Assembly: GCA_934376945.1 (NCBI GenBank)
Contig: CAKRPI010000060.1
Span: 1-13,795 of the forward strand
Direction of reading: 5' to 3'
Length of the DNA: 13,795 nt
Source of the DNA: an uncultured Lachnospiraceae bacterium
Lineage (GTDB): Bacteria; Bacillota; Clostridia; Lachnospirales; Lachnospiraceae
Part shown: in pieces, positions 7,813-13,727 of the stretch
Numbering within the stretch: position 1 is the first letter of the stretch
Layout of the letters: every line of letters starts with the position of its first letter
The notes under the pieces: generated by a model
Told to the model about the DNA's origin: nothing
Databases searched by the model: none
Seen by the model: only the letters and a program-made list of their open reading frames with translations
Made by a program: the position numbers and the translations under genes

Positions 7813-8343
7813 TCAGTCGTCCACAAATTCCACCACACCGATAAATGGCAGATTGCGGTATTTCTGTGCATAATCCAGTCCGTATCCTACGACAAACTCA
7901 TCCGGAATTTCAAAACAGGTGTAATCAACCGCAACATCCGTCACTCTGCGGTCCGGCTTATCGAGCAGGGTGCACAGACGCAAGGATTTCGGATTGCGTT
8001 TTCCGAGAATGTCAAGCAGATAGCTTAAGGTACGTCCCGAGTCAATAATGTCCTCGATCACAAGCACATTCTTTCCCTCCAGCGGCTCATCAAGATCCTT
8101 CACGATTCTTACCACACCGCTTGATTTCGTATCATTTCCATAGCTGCTGCAGGACATAAAGTCCATCGTAACAGGCACCGTAATCCGTTTTGCCAGCTCA
8201 CACGTAAAAAATACGCTTCCTTTCAGTACACAGATCAGATGTACCTCTTCTCCTGCATAATCTTCACTGATCTTCTTTGCAATTTCGGCAATTCTTGCGT
8301 CTATTTTCTGCTCCGGCAAAAAAATTTTAATCTTCTCCTTCAT
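7813..8343 (-). CDS. hpt: hypoxanthine phosphoribosyltransferase
   Basis: Purine-salvage enzyme that makes IMP or GMP from hypoxanthine or guanine and PRPP in the cytoplasm. The 176-residue protein shows the PRPP-binding signature EDIIDSGRTL (97-106), the loop residues LKGSVFF (40-46), the flexible loop SSYGNDTKSSG (66-76), and the base-binding stretch VGYGLDYAQKYRNLPFIGV near the end. All are standard for bacterial HPRT. Its ATG at 8343 has GAGGAG before it and overlaps the tilS 3' end by 17 nt, which implies translational coupling. The tilS-hpt-ftsH order is conserved across Firmicutes; in B. subtilis the TilS and HprT proteins have been reported to act together as a regulator of ftsH. Confidence 0.97.
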   Translation of the reverse strand: MKEKIKIFLPEQKIDARIAEIAKKISEDYAGEEVHLICVLKGSVFFTCELAKRITVPVTMDFMSCSSYGNDTKSSGVVRIVKDLDEPLEGKNVLVIEDIIDSGRTLSYLLDILGKRNPKSLRLCTLLDKPDRRVTDVAVDYTCFEIPDEFVVGYGLDYAQKYRNLPFIGVVEFVDD

Positions 8344-9757
8344 GAGACTCCTCCTCTATCTGTATTTTCAAAATTCGTTTTGTGTCCTGTCTGACCTTTG
8401 CAGCCTCACTGATACGCCATCCGACAATCCACAGAATATGTGACCCATCCGCAAGCAGCCACAGCCTTTCACGTTCTTCCCGCGGGATTTTCTGATCGAT
8501 CAGATAATCCTTCAGCTTTCTTCGGCCTCCCTGTGCGTTCACGATGAGATAATCTCCGCTGCGGCGTGTCCGCAAACAGACATTGCTATATATTGTATCA
8601 TAAGAAAGCCATTTCGTATACTTTTTTTCTTTTCGAATTTCCTCCTGAAGTCCGGAAGAATTCTCAAAAATCGCTGTTTTTATCCTTCTTCCTTCTTTTA
8701 CTATATCCATCTTCTCTGTTACCGGACAGATTACCTGTCCTTTATTTTTTTCATTCTCTTTTTTCTTTCCGTCCCCGGAAATCTGGGTCAGATGAATGAT
8801 TTCCTTCTCCCGCACTACACGGATTCCTCCCGGAAGCCGTACTTCTTTTCCGCAGTCTTTCTTTGCAAGCTCCTGCAGCTGCTGCAGATGAATATCCCCG
8901 ATATCCTTTCGGCCGTTTCCGTTGTGGAACCGCCTCAGGCACTCCAGCAGAAGCTCTTTCTGAATCAGCTCCTCCTGCTGCTCATAAGGTGCAAGAAGCA
9001 GTACCACACTGCCATCTTCTCTTACTGTGACTGCACTGCGTGCCGCACATTCCGTCTGCTTCTCTACATAATGCTGCACTTCCTGCAGGCGCTGCGCTGC
9101 CTGTGTGATGTGCCTGAGTGCCTGACGGTTCAGCTTTTGTTCCAGCTGCGGAATAATTTCCCGGCGCAGCCGGTTTCTCGTATAATCCAGTTCCAGATTC
9201 GTTCGATCCGTTCGCCACGTCTGCCCATTCTTTACGAGGAGCTCTTCAATCTGTGAACGTTCCAGAAACAGCAGAGGCCGGATCACCCGGTCTCTTACCG
9301 GCAAAATCCCGCCAAGTCCCTTCAGTCCGCTTCCCCTGACGAGATTCCACAAAACGGTCTCCGCCTGATCATTCTGATTATGCGCCACTGCAATCCGGTC
9401 TGCCTTCAGCCGGATACGCAGCTTTTCAAAGCAGGCATAGCGCACACTCCGCCCTGCCTCTTCAACCGTCATACCGTTTTTTTGCGCATACGATTCCACA
9501 TCACATGATTCCATATAAAAGGGGACATCCAGACTGTGGCACAGCGCTTCCACAAAGGACGCATCCTCCAGACTTTCCTTCCCGCGGATTCCATGCTCCA
9601 CATGTGCCACGAAAAGGGAAAACGGAACCTCTTTCCGATACCTTGCAAGTGCAAGCAGCAGACAGACAGAATCTGCACCGCCTGATACTCCCGCAATTAC
9701 CCCATCACCAGGTGAAATCATCCTGTAAGTTCGAATCGTTTGATAAATGCGTTCCAT
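8327..9757 (-). CDS. tilS: tRNA(Ile)-lysidine synthase
   Basis: Essential enzyme that uses ATP and lysine to convert C34 of the CAU-anticodon isoleucine tRNA to lysidine, so that AUA is read as isoleucine. The N-terminal PP-loop SGGADS (25-30) starts the ATP-pyrophosphatase domain. It continues with VEHGIRGKES and the VAHNQNDQAET motif. The C-terminal TilS domain is clear: RTRRSGDY, RKLKDYLIDQKIPREER and LWIVGWRIS. A lysine/glutamate-rich linker with low GC separates the two parts. I use the ATG at 9757 (476 residues), which has AGGAGGT nine bases before it; the frame could be extended ten codons to 9787. The ribosome site overlaps the stop codon of the upstream spoIIE-like gene, which implies coupling. 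Confidence 0.96.
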   Translation of the reverse strand: MERIYQTIRTYRMISPGDGVIAGVSGGADSVCLLLALARYRKEVPFSLFVAHVEHGIRGKESLEDASFVEALCHSLDVPFYMESCDVESYAQKNGMTVEEAGRSVRYACFEKLRIRLKADRIAVAHNQNDQAETVLWNLVRGSGLKGLGGILPVRDRVIRPLLFLERSQIEELLVKNGQTWRTDRTNLELDYTRNRLRREIIPQLEQKLNRQALRHITQAAQRLQEVQHYVEKQTECAARSAVTVREDGSVVLLLAPYEQQEELIQKELLLECLRRFHNGNGRKDIGDIHLQQLQELAKKDCGKEVRLPGGIRVVREKEIIHLTQISGDGKKKENEKNKGQVICPVTEKMDIVKEGRRIKTAIFENSSGLQEEIRKEKKYTKWLSYDTIYSNVCLRTRRSGDYLIVNAQGGRRKLKDYLIDQKIPREERERLWLLADGSHILWIVGWRISEAAKVRQDTKRILKIQIEEESHEGED

Positions 9758-9766
9758 CGAACAAGT

Positions 9767-9773
9767 ACCTCCT
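9767..9773 (-). promoter_or_regulatory. ribosome binding site of tilS, overlapping the upstream stop codon
   Basis: AGGAGGT lies nine bases before the tilS ATG and shares bases with the TAG stop (9772-9774) of the spoIIE-like gene. It decides the tilS start. Confidence 0.8.
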
Positions 9774-11235
9774 ATGATTTTAACCATATCTTTCCGATCA
9801 AAATCGTCATGTCATCATGAGCCTGCAGCTTCTGCATCAGGTACACACGCTCCATCAGGCATCTTGCGTGTTCCTTTGCATTTGGCGAAGCGGTGCGGCA
9901 GATCAGCTCTTTCATCTGTTCTTCGCTGTTTTCTCCGGTCAGTGCATCGATTACGCCATCCGTCATCATGACAATCGTATCGCCTTCTCCAAGCTGTCTG
10001 TGCAGGCTTTCATAATCCGACTGCTGAAGGATTCCGGCCGGAAGGCCACGGCTGTGAATTGCTTCCAGCTTTTCTCCCTGCATCAGAAAGGTCGTTGCCG
10101 CTCCGAATTTTATCAGATCGCATCCCGCACTGTAAAGGTCAACCATGCAAAGATCGATCGTGGAAAACATCTGATTTCCATTTTGCAGCAGCATGCAGGA
10201 ATTGATCATGCGCACTGCTGTCTCCTGTGGAAATCCAGCCTGAAAAAACTGCTCCAGCAGCTCAATTACTTTTTCGCTCTCCTGACATGCACCGATTCCG
10301 GAACCCATTCCGTCTGCCAGGCTCATCACAATCCGGCCGGTGTCCTTCTGCAAAAATGCATAATTATCCCCGGAAACCAGCTCTCCGTCTTTTGTGAGCC
10401 TTGCCACCCCGCACAGCATCTGAAAACGCGTCTCCGGAACAAAATGAAAGGTCTCAAATGTCTCGCCCGGAAACGCCGTGCAATTCCATGCAGGACGCAT
10501 TTTCACCTCCATGCACTCAGAGAGAAGCTCCGCGACCGTTTTTGCAGAAACCGGGATTTTCTTTTTCGCCCGCAGTACAAGAAATACCTCCGTCCCATCC
10601 TCTCTTCGCCCTGTGATCCGAACACTTCCAAGCTCGATTCCAAGACCTGTAAGCTCCGGCCAGAGCTTTTTACACAGCTTTTCTTCTTTTCTCGGACTTC
10701 CTGCCATCCCCTGTGCCATTGTACGCCACAGCACTGCTGTCTGATAAATTTCTTCTCCTGCCGCCATGCGCTGCTCCATCATCCGGTTATTCCACAGCAG
10801 AAGACTTCTCTGTTTCATATAAGCCTGTGTCACTGCCCTGGCAGTCTCAGATGGAAACATGCAGGCCTTCTCAAGCTGCGCAATCCCATTCTCCGTAATG
10901 GTGCCTTCTGTCTCCAGTTCATGCAGCAGCTGAAAAAGTATCTCCCAGCTTTCATAGTATCTTGTCTGCCAGCACTTCATTGCCTGATCACATCCGGCAC
11001 ATGCCATCTCCTGAATCTGCAAAAGCAGCTGCTCCAGCTCTGCATCCCCGAACCGTTCCTTCTGACATGGCATCTTCTGAAACAGCTCAGCCAGTGCAAA
11101 AAAGGCTTCTGCATACTGCTCCAGCTGCTCTCGCTCCGGAACCGGATAATGTGATGCTGCCTGCCAGTGCATTCTTCTTATGTGCCTTCCGCTACTCCGT
11201 ATTTCCTTCCATGCTGCCGAAAGCCATTCCTTCAT
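9772..11235 (-). CDS. spoIIE: SpoIIE-like PPM (PP2C) serine phosphatase without membrane domain
   Basis: By position (between divIC and tilS) and C-terminal domain this is the spoIIE gene, whose product in B. subtilis dephosphorylates SpoIIAA to activate sigma-F in the forespore. The phosphatase domain (about 280-485) keeps the metal-binding motifs: SGD (D290), ADGMGSG (D308), MTDG (D426) and AHDDMT (D474, D475). The preceding 280 residues are largely helical and soluble, possibly matching the regulatory middle region of SpoIIE. Known SpoIIE proteins are about 800 residues with some ten membrane helices at the start; here there are none and the length is 487. No upstream coding remnant is seen: an intergenic hairpin and divIC lie immediately before. 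The start at 11235 (third codon of the open frame) is preferred because GGAGG sits seven bases before it and would be too close to the ATG at 11241. Confidence 0.88.
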   Translation of the reverse strand: MKEWLSAAWKEIRSSGRHIRRMHWQAASHYPVPEREQLEQYAEAFFALAELFQKMPCQKERFGDAELEQLLLQIQEMACAGCDQAMKCWQTRYYESWEILFQLLHELETEGTITENGIAQLEKACMFPSETARAVTQAYMKQRSLLLWNNRMMEQRMAAGEEIYQTAVLWRTMAQGMAGSPRKEEKLCKKLWPELTGLGIELGSVRITGRREDGTEVFLVLRAKKKIPVSAKTVAELLSECMEVKMRPAWNCTAFPGETFETFHFVPETRFQMLCGVARLTKDGELVSGDNYAFLQKDTGRIVMSLADGMGSGIGACQESEKVIELLEQFFQAGFPQETAVRMINSCMLLQNGNQMFSTIDLCMVDLYSAGCDLIKFGAATTFLMQGEKLEAIHSRGLPAGILQQSDYESLHRQLGEGDTIVMMTDGVIDALTGENSEEQMKELICRTASPNAKEHARCLMERVYLMQKLQAHDDMTILIGKIWLKS

Positions 11236-11242
11236 TTTCATT

Positions 11243-11247
11243 CCTCC
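11243..11247 (-). promoter_or_regulatory. ribosome binding site of the spoIIE-like gene
   Basis: GGAGG, seven bases before the ATG at 11235 but touching the ATG at 11241, so it favours the shorter form. Confidence 0.7.
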
Positions 11248-11277
11248 CAGGACCGCACTTTTTGGTAATCCCCCGCC

Positions 11278-11306
11278 ATTCTATCATGGTCCGGGCGCAA
11301 TGTCTG
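11278..11306 (-). promoter_or_regulatory. candidate promoter of the spoIIE-like gene
   Basis: CAGACA (11301-11306), 17 nt, TAGAAT (11278-11283) with a TGA extension directly before it. The -35 is four of six to TTGACA. It lies just after the hairpin that follows divIC, where a separate spoIIE promoter is expected. Confidence 0.45.
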
Positions 11307-11311
11307 ACGAA
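11305..11311 (+). promoter_or_regulatory. candidate Spo0A box (0A box)
   Basis: TGACGAA fits the core TGNCGAA of Spo0A-P sites. It overlaps the upstream edge of the putative -35 box and is in the reverse orientation to transcription, as at known Spo0A-activated promoters. A 7-mer with one free base also arises often by chance, so context carries most of the weight. Confidence 0.4.
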
Positions 11312-11333
11312 TTCTGGCAGCTTCAACGCAAAG

Positions 11334-11363
11334 ACCGGGCGTAAGGTTTTCCCCACGCCCGGT
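11334..11363 (-). terminator. GC-rich hairpin after divIC
   Basis: ACCGGGCGT (11334-11342) pairs perfectly with ACGCCCGGT (11355-11363) around a 12-nt loop, 18 nt after the divIC stop. The following minus-strand bases are CTTTGCG, so the U-tract is poor. It probably ends most of the transcript from hup/yabP before the spoIIE-like promoter. Confidence 0.55.
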
Positions 11364-11381
11364 ACCTTTCAGGAATATGCA

Positions 11382-11696
11382 TCACTGCGTGGCCTTAAAA
11401 ATCACTTCATCCCGATATACGAGTCCAAGCTTTTCTCTGGCCATCTTCTCTATAAATTCCCTGGAATTAACGTAATCCTTCAGCTTCTCAATCTCACCGC
11501 TCCGTACTTCCTCATCCTTGATCTGCTGACTCAGTTCTTCCTTCTGCGACTCATACTGCTCATTACGCACGGAAAGCTTCTGGCTCCCGCTAAGCAGTAC
11601 CACCAGTAATACGGCAACGATCCCGGCGATTGTAATAACACCTGCTATATTACTTCTGTTCGTCTTTTTTCTGCCTGTTCTTTTTTTTCCTGCCAT
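11382..11696 (-). CDS. divIC: DivIC/FtsB-family septum formation protein
   Basis: Small bitopic membrane protein of the division machinery; in B. subtilis DivIC works with DivIB and FtsL. The 104 residues show a basic cytoplasmic start (GKKRTGRKKTNR), one membrane helix (about 19-36), a coiled coil (about 40-75, rich in Glu/Gln/Lys heptads) and the family ending with YVNSREFIEKMAREKLGLVY. Its place between yabQ and spoIIE is the same as in B. subtilis. I place the start at the ATG at 11696, with GAGGG seven bases before it. This makes it overlap the end of yabQ by 47 nt; the open frame could extend to 11780 but that part has no ribosome site. Confidence 0.9.
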   Translation of the reverse strand: MAGKKRTGRKKTNRSNIAGVITIAGIVAVLLVVLLSGSQKLSVRNEQYESQKEELSQQIKDEEVRSGEIEKLKDYVNSREFIEKMAREKLGLVYRDEVIFKATQ

Positions 11697-12159
11697 TTCT
11701 GATCCCTCTTTGTCCTGCTGTCTTTTTCTCACAGCATACCCTGTCCGCCTTATTGTACCTTCTTTTTCTTTTGTTTTCAATCCTTTTCTGTACTTTACAC
11801 AGGATTTTATCTTTCAGTAAAAGAAACCGCCTCACCAGAAAACAGATGAAACAAAAAAAACATTCCACAGCCCTTTGCACCACAGGACTCACCGTTACAT
11901 GGCCAAGCAATGCGCCAAGCGCCATCGCAATTACCGCATAACCACGCAGCACACCGTCCGAAACAGAAAACAGCAGCAGAAATGTCACAAAACCTGCTGC
12001 CAGCCAGTAAAAAAAATCTTCCACAGACACGACAGCCCCGGCATGTGGTACGGCTCTTCGCAGGCCACGCAGCACCGCATACCATAGCTCCAGAAGAATC
12101 CCGTGCAGCACCGCCAGAAAAAAAAGGATCATTTCACTTCGGATCACCGGACTGCTCAT
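11650..12159 (-). CDS. yabQ: spore cortex biosynthesis protein YabQ
   Basis: Membrane protein needed in B. subtilis for forming the spore cortex; it localises to the membranes around the forespore. The 169 residues show several hydrophobic segments (about 8-30, 48-65, 70-90 and 96-113), followed by a very basic tail of about 50 residues rich in Lys and Arg. Identification rests on these features plus position: it follows yabP with an ATGA overlap of 4 nt and precedes divIC, exactly as in sporulating Firmicutes. The tail overlaps the divIC start by 47 nt and contains runs of A. Sequence similarity to YabQ is weak by eye, as usual for this family. Confidence 0.85.
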   Translation of the reverse strand: MSSPVIRSEMILFFLAVLHGILLELWYAVLRGLRRAVPHAGAVVSVEDFFYWLAAGFVTFLLLFSVSDGVLRGYAVIAMALGALLGHVTVSPVVQRAVECFFCFICFLVRRFLLLKDKILCKVQKRIENKRKRRYNKADRVCCEKKTAGQRGIRNGRKKKNRQKKDEQK

Positions 12160-12434
12160 CGCAACATTCTCCGCAGGAGGCTTCCTTTCATTTCCGGTCT
12201 TCGTCCGGAGTAGGTCATACTCTCAATCATTCCGTCCAGCTCTACCTCTCCTTGCTCCAGCATCAGACGGCTGACATGAAGATTTTTTCCCTTTAAAGTC
12301 AGAAGTCCCTGTGAAGTCTCCAGCACCACCATATTCTCATCGAAGGAATGTACATCCGTCACACCTGTAATGCTGCCCTTTTTTCGATCCTGCCACGTAA
12401 TCCCATGCGGCAGAACCGCCTTCTTTTCTTCCAT
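12156..12434 (-). CDS. yabP: sporulation protein YabP
   Basis: Mother-cell sporulation protein of the YabP/YqfC family; in B. subtilis it localises to the forespore surface, and the yabPQ pair is controlled by sigma-E. The 92-residue protein has the typical pattern for the family: an early statement ITGVTDVHSFDENMVVLETS, then LLTLKGKNLHVSRLMLEQGEVELDG, then a short beta stretch MIESMTYSG. It is soluble with no membrane helix. GGAGAT precedes the ATG at 12434, and a good sigma-E-like promoter lies 35-65 nt upstream. The stop overlaps the yabQ start (ATGA). Confidence 0.93.
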   Translation of the reverse strand: MEEKKAVLPHGITWQDRKKGSITGVTDVHSFDENMVVLETSQGLLTLKGKNLHVSRLMLEQGEVELDGMIESMTYSGRRPEMKGSLLRRMLR

Positions 12435-12469
12435 ATGATCTCCTGTATTTCCCGTCTGTATCTGCTCTA

Positions 12470-12499
12470 TGTTTATGATTCACAGCAGAAAAATATACC
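12470..12499 (-). promoter_or_regulatory. candidate sigma-E promoter of yabPQ
   Basis: GGTATATT (12492-12499), a 14-nt spacer, and CATAAACA (12470-12477). Against the B. subtilis sigma-E consensus (GKCATATT, 14-15 nt, CATACAMT) this is seven of eight and six of eight, with the right spacing. Start of transcription would be near 12463, about 28 nt before the yabP ATG. This fits the known sigma-E control of yabPQ. Confidence 0.6.
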
Positions 12500-12572
12500 C
12501 GAAACCTTATTGCCAAACACCATATCCGAACAGCCCAAAGCATACGCAGGCAGAACTTCATCCAGGCAGCTT

Positions 12573-12812
12573 CTACAGATACTGATACATTTCTGCTGCC
12601 GCTTCCTTTTTTTCAGAATCCTGGACAGACAGGACTTCCACCTTTACCGTTCTTGTTCCGAACTGAATTTCAATTTTGTCACCGATCTTTACATCCGCCG
12701 ATGCCCGTGCCACCTTGTCATTGAGCAGCACACGCCCTGCATCACACGCCTCATTTGCAACCGTACGCCGTTTGATCAGTCTTGATACCTTCAGATATTT
12801 GTCTAAACGCAT
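12573..12812 (-). CDS. rqcP: S4-domain RNA-binding protein RqcP (YabO/HslR family)
   Basis: Small S4-domain protein. In B. subtilis RqcP (YabO) binds stalled large ribosomal subunits and supports alanine tailing together with RqcH. The 79 residues begin with the S4 signature MRLDKYLKVSRLIKRRTVANEACDAG; GRVLLNDKVARASADVKIGDKIEI completes the fold. Length and position between hup and yabP match the family. AGGAGGAG precedes the ATG at 12812. It lies between the hup terminator and the yabP sigma-E promoter, so it is probably made from read-through or from a promoter of its own that I cannot place. Confidence 0.93.
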   Translation of the reverse strand: MRLDKYLKVSRLIKRRTVANEACDAGRVLLNDKVARASADVKIGDKIEIQFGTRTVKVEVLSVQDSEKKEAAAEMYQYL

Positions 12813-12853
12813 AGCTCCTCCTTCTGTTTCGCATAACCGTAAACTTATGTCAT

Positions 12854-12904
12854 AAAAAAGCTGTTGTCAGCATGCATGGTAATCCACACATATCTGACAG
12901 CAGC
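12854..12904 (-). terminator. rho-independent terminator of hup
   Basis: On the minus strand GCTGCTGTCAG (12894-12904) pairs with CTGACAACAGC (12860-12870) with one mismatch across a 23-nt loop, followed by six Us (12854-12859). It lies 55 nt after the hup stop. Confidence 0.75.
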
Positions 12905-12959
12905 CCTCTGCACACAAAACGAATCTTTGTAATCCGCCTTTTTCTTTCGCAGGAAACGA

Positions 12960-13232
12960 TTAGTTCATCATATCCTTTAATGCTTTTCCCGCTTTGAACT
13001 TCGGAGTCTTGGAAGCCTTGATCGTCATGGTCTCGCCAGTCTGCGGATTTCTTCCCTCTCTTGCTGCACGCTCAGAAGTCTCAAAGGTACCAAAGCCTAC
13101 AAGCTGTACTTTCTCACCATTCTTAAGCTGCTCAGCAACAACATCTGTAAAAGCCTTCAGTGCTTTCTCAGCATCTTTCTTGGATAATTCTGTCTTTTCA
13201 GCAATTGCAGCAATTAATTCTGTCTTATTCAT
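12960..13232 (-). CDS. hup: DNA-binding protein HU
   Basis: Nucleoid-associated histone-like protein that bends and compacts DNA as a dimer. The 90-residue length is exactly typical. Visible parts are the dimerisation helices [20 protein letters not shown], the HU signature [23 protein letters not shown], and the end [11 protein letters not shown]. The ATG at 13232 has AGGAGG seven bases before it; the frame continues upstream to 13280 without support. Its own terminator follows. The best promoter is more than 340 nt upstream, so the message seems to have a long leader containing a repeat-like element. Confidence 0.97.
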   Translation of the reverse strand: MNKTELIAAIAEKTELSKKDAEKALKAFTDVVAEQLKNGEKVQLVGFGTFETSERAAREGRNPQTGETMTIKASKTPKFKAGKALKDMMN

Positions 13233-13239
13233 TATAAGT

Positions 13240-13245
13240 CCTCCT
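13240..13245 (-). promoter_or_regulatory. ribosome binding site of hup
   Basis: AGGAGG seven bases before the ATG at 13232. It fixes the start against a longer open frame. Confidence 0.85.
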
Positions 13246-13419
13246 GTGAATGTTATCTGCAGTTCTATTTTTGTCTGCATATCGTTCTGTCTTATCCTGA
13301 ACCTATTCTTCTCTTTTTCTGATGCCGGAATGGAACGCTACTTTGTTTCCGTCGACGCCTGACTGCCGGAACACGGGCGGCGTCTGCAAATATTTCGGAA
13401 TCCTCGAATAAGCCCTGTC
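13246..13419. other. hup leader region without gene
   Basis: No convincing coding frame and no close promoter for hup are seen. GACGCC (13354-13359) and GGCGTC (13379-13384) can form a hairpin with a CCG/CGG inner pairing; no U-tract follows on either strand. Confidence 0.4.
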
Positions 13420-13579
13420 AGAGCGTGTCTTAGAAATGTCTTCTGTAAAATGTGCATCCTAGATTTCGGGAAATTACGTATCAGGAGGAAAACGCAGCCG
13501 ACTGCGCTATCCGGATGAAGATGAATATCCTCAAAAGCGGAAAACACAAAACACATAAATGATTTTTCAAAGACGCTCT
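13420..13579. repeat. repeat-like element with imperfect terminal inverted repeats, 160 bp
   Basis: The left end AGAGCGTGTCTTAGAAAT (13420-13437) and the reverse complement of the right end (AGAGCGTCTTTGAAAAAT, from 13562-13579) agree at 14 of 18 positions, with the outermost seven identical. Inside is a small hairpin CGCAG-CCGA-CTGCG (13493-13506). No adjacent target duplication is seen and no coding frame with a ribosome site, so it may be an old MITE-type insertion, or a structured leader. It lies wholly between the promoter at 13584-13612 and hup. Confidence 0.45.
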
Positions 13580-13583
13580 AATA

Positions 13584-13612
13584 TTTATATAATGGAATAC
13601 CGTGTTTGTCAA
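13584..13612 (-). promoter_or_regulatory. strong sigma-A promoter facing hup
   Basis: Perfect TTGACA (13607-13612), exactly 17 nt, then TATAAA (13584-13589). Transcription should start near 13577, at the border of the 160-bp element, and run towards hup with a leader of about 345 nt. Confidence 0.75.
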
Positions 13613-13652
13613 GGTTTTCCTTGCGTTCCGGCAAAAAAGCATTTCCCGTGAC

Positions 13653-13664
13653 GTTACTGTTCAG
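13653..13664 (+). repeat. single copy of a MITE-end-like motif
   Basis: GTTACTGTTCAG differs by one base from the first 12 bases of the miniature element at 2933. The neighbouring bases do not match the interior of that element and no partner end is found within the window. Confidence 0.25.
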
Positions 13665-13682
13665 GGGTTAACTGGACTTGAA

Positions 13683-13726
13683 AAAGCCGATGGTGTAGAC
13701 TGGTAACAGTCAAAGCCATCGGTTTT
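13683..13726 (-). terminator. strong rho-independent terminator, symmetrical enough to work both ways
   Basis: CCGATGG (13687-13693) pairs with CCATCGG (13716-13722) and is extended by one G-U and three A-U pairs. An inner helix GACTG/CAGTC (13698-13702 and 13707-13711) closes a 4-nt loop. On the minus strand a U5 tract follows; on the plus strand TTTTCTT follows. It starts two bases after the stop of the partial upstream gene and insulates hup. Confidence 0.8.
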
Positions 13727-13727
13727 C

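Noticed and set aside
9817..11154. Long plus-strand open frame of 445 codons opposite the spoIIE-like gene
   Set aside because: It is antisense to a gene with clear PPM motifs, has an odd Cys/His/Leu-rich composition, no ribosome site and no family resemblance.
10962..11609. Plus-strand open frame of 215 codons across the spoIIE-divIC gap
   Set aside because: It crosses two minus-strand genes and a hairpin, with low-complexity Pro/Ser/Leu composition; treated as a shadow.
11676..11690. Frameshift site at the run of eight As (minus strand) in the yabQ end, with an A-AAA-AAG slippery heptamer
   Set aside because: A -1 shift from yabQ does not enter the divIC frame (which is +1), so no fusion would result; divIC has its own ribosome site.
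13338..13556. Minus-strand open frame of 72 codons upstream of hup
   Set aside because: No Shine-Dalgarno sequence, many Cys/Arg/His residues, and it runs across the repeat-like element and the hairpin region.
13389..13586. AATATTT direct repeats (13389-13395 and 13580-13586) as target duplication of the 160-bp element
   Set aside because: The left copy is 24 bases away from the inverted end, so the two do not flank the same boundaries.
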